Positions 63,775 to 64,000 of a DNA stretch of 64,000 nucleotides are shown piece by piece. Within the stretch, counting starts at the first letter, position 1. Each line of letters starts with the position of its first letter. The translations under genes were made by a program, and so were the position numbers. The notes under the pieces are model-generated. The model did not search any database and was not told the DNA's origin. It saw only the letters and a program-made list of their open reading frames with translations. The stretch spans positions 59,977,641 to 60,041,640 of the forward strand of contig NC_134398.1 in NCBI RefSeq assembly GCF_050003625.1. The letters are read 5' to 3'. The DNA is from Haematobia irritans. Lineage: Eukaryota; Arthropoda; Insecta; Diptera; Muscidae.

Positions 63775-64000
63775 TATATTTAAATCTGAGCCGATTTCAA
63801 AATTGGCATGTACATCCAGAAACCTAATTCTACTCCCAGTGCAAAGTTTTGAAGTAAATCTGAGTAAAACTTTAGCCTCTGTGGTTATATGAGTGAAAAT
63901 CGGGTGAAAGATATATATGGGAGTTATATCTAAATCTGAACCGATTTGAACAAAATTTGGCAAGCCTAGTAAGAATGTTAATTTCAGTGTACAACTTTGA
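63775..64000 (+). repeat. Helentron-like subfamily 3 fragment (H8), runs off the window
   Basis: AAATCTGAGCCGATTTC and GGGAGTTATATCTAAATCTG units. The left 11 bases of the unit lie at 63246-63257, before the MITE. Confidence 0.65.

Overview
The window looks like nuclear DNA of a higher (calyptrate, probably muscid) fly. It is AT-rich and gene-poor, has short GT-AG introns, and is packed with nested transposable elements of kinds typical of dipteran genomes (Tc1/mariner and its MITEs, a non-LTR retrotransposon, a tRNA-headed SINE, and helentron/mini-me-like repeats with GTCY microsatellites). The species cannot be fixed from sequence alone.

Host genes: the only convincing host genes form one paralogous family of small secreted proteins of the juvenile-hormone-binding / group-7-allergen-like type. 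Three lie on the minus strand: gene A 29980-30832, gene B 38738-41570 and gene C 42857-44555. One is complete on the plus strand (gene D 55384-57079). A fifth, gene E, shows only its signal-peptide exon (57835-57910), the rest presumably lying beyond 64000. All four complete members carry an N-terminal secretion signal, the signature C-G-x(3)-G-I-P-x-L-A-P, and a second cysteine at or near the C-terminus. Two ancestral introns can be traced: phase 1 after the leader and phase 2 eleven codons before a conserved Gly-Leu. Gene A lacks the first and gene D lacks the second. Genes B, C, D and E have a TATA box and all five have GATA-type sites upstream, which suggests gut expression. The family is expected to bind or carry small hydrophobic ligands outside the cell.

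Layout: 1-5300 mariner-like and hAT-like elements and a SINE; 5300-8000 a helentron-like element and two related MITEs; 8413-11245 a 2.8-kb TA-flanked element with nested insertions; 11250-17800 MITEs and plain AT-rich DNA; 17785-19765 a second helentron-like subfamily; 19770-26370 small MITEs, transposase relics and one stretch of higher-complexity unknown sequence (22684-23480); 26374-28915 a 5'-truncated non-LTR retrotransposon; 29980-30832 gene A; 31787-38220 deeply nested repeats; 38738-44555 genes B and C; 44680-54960 repeats including a MULE-like element with a perfect 9-bp target duplication; 55384-57910 genes D and E; 57911-64000 repeats that are probably intron of gene E.

Most notable structural signals: (1) a 153-bp (51-codon) tandem module in the same register in three diverged helentron-like subfamilies; (2) a MULE-like element with a FLYWCH-like relic and many copies of a GAAATAA-CCCC motif; (3) a core with two head-to-head tRNA-like modules seen in at least three places inside elements with different ends; (4) several nested insertions where the pre-insertion site can be read directly; (5) complementary intron loss in the secreted-protein family. 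No CRISPR, rRNA, intact tRNA gene or prokaryotic feature was seen.
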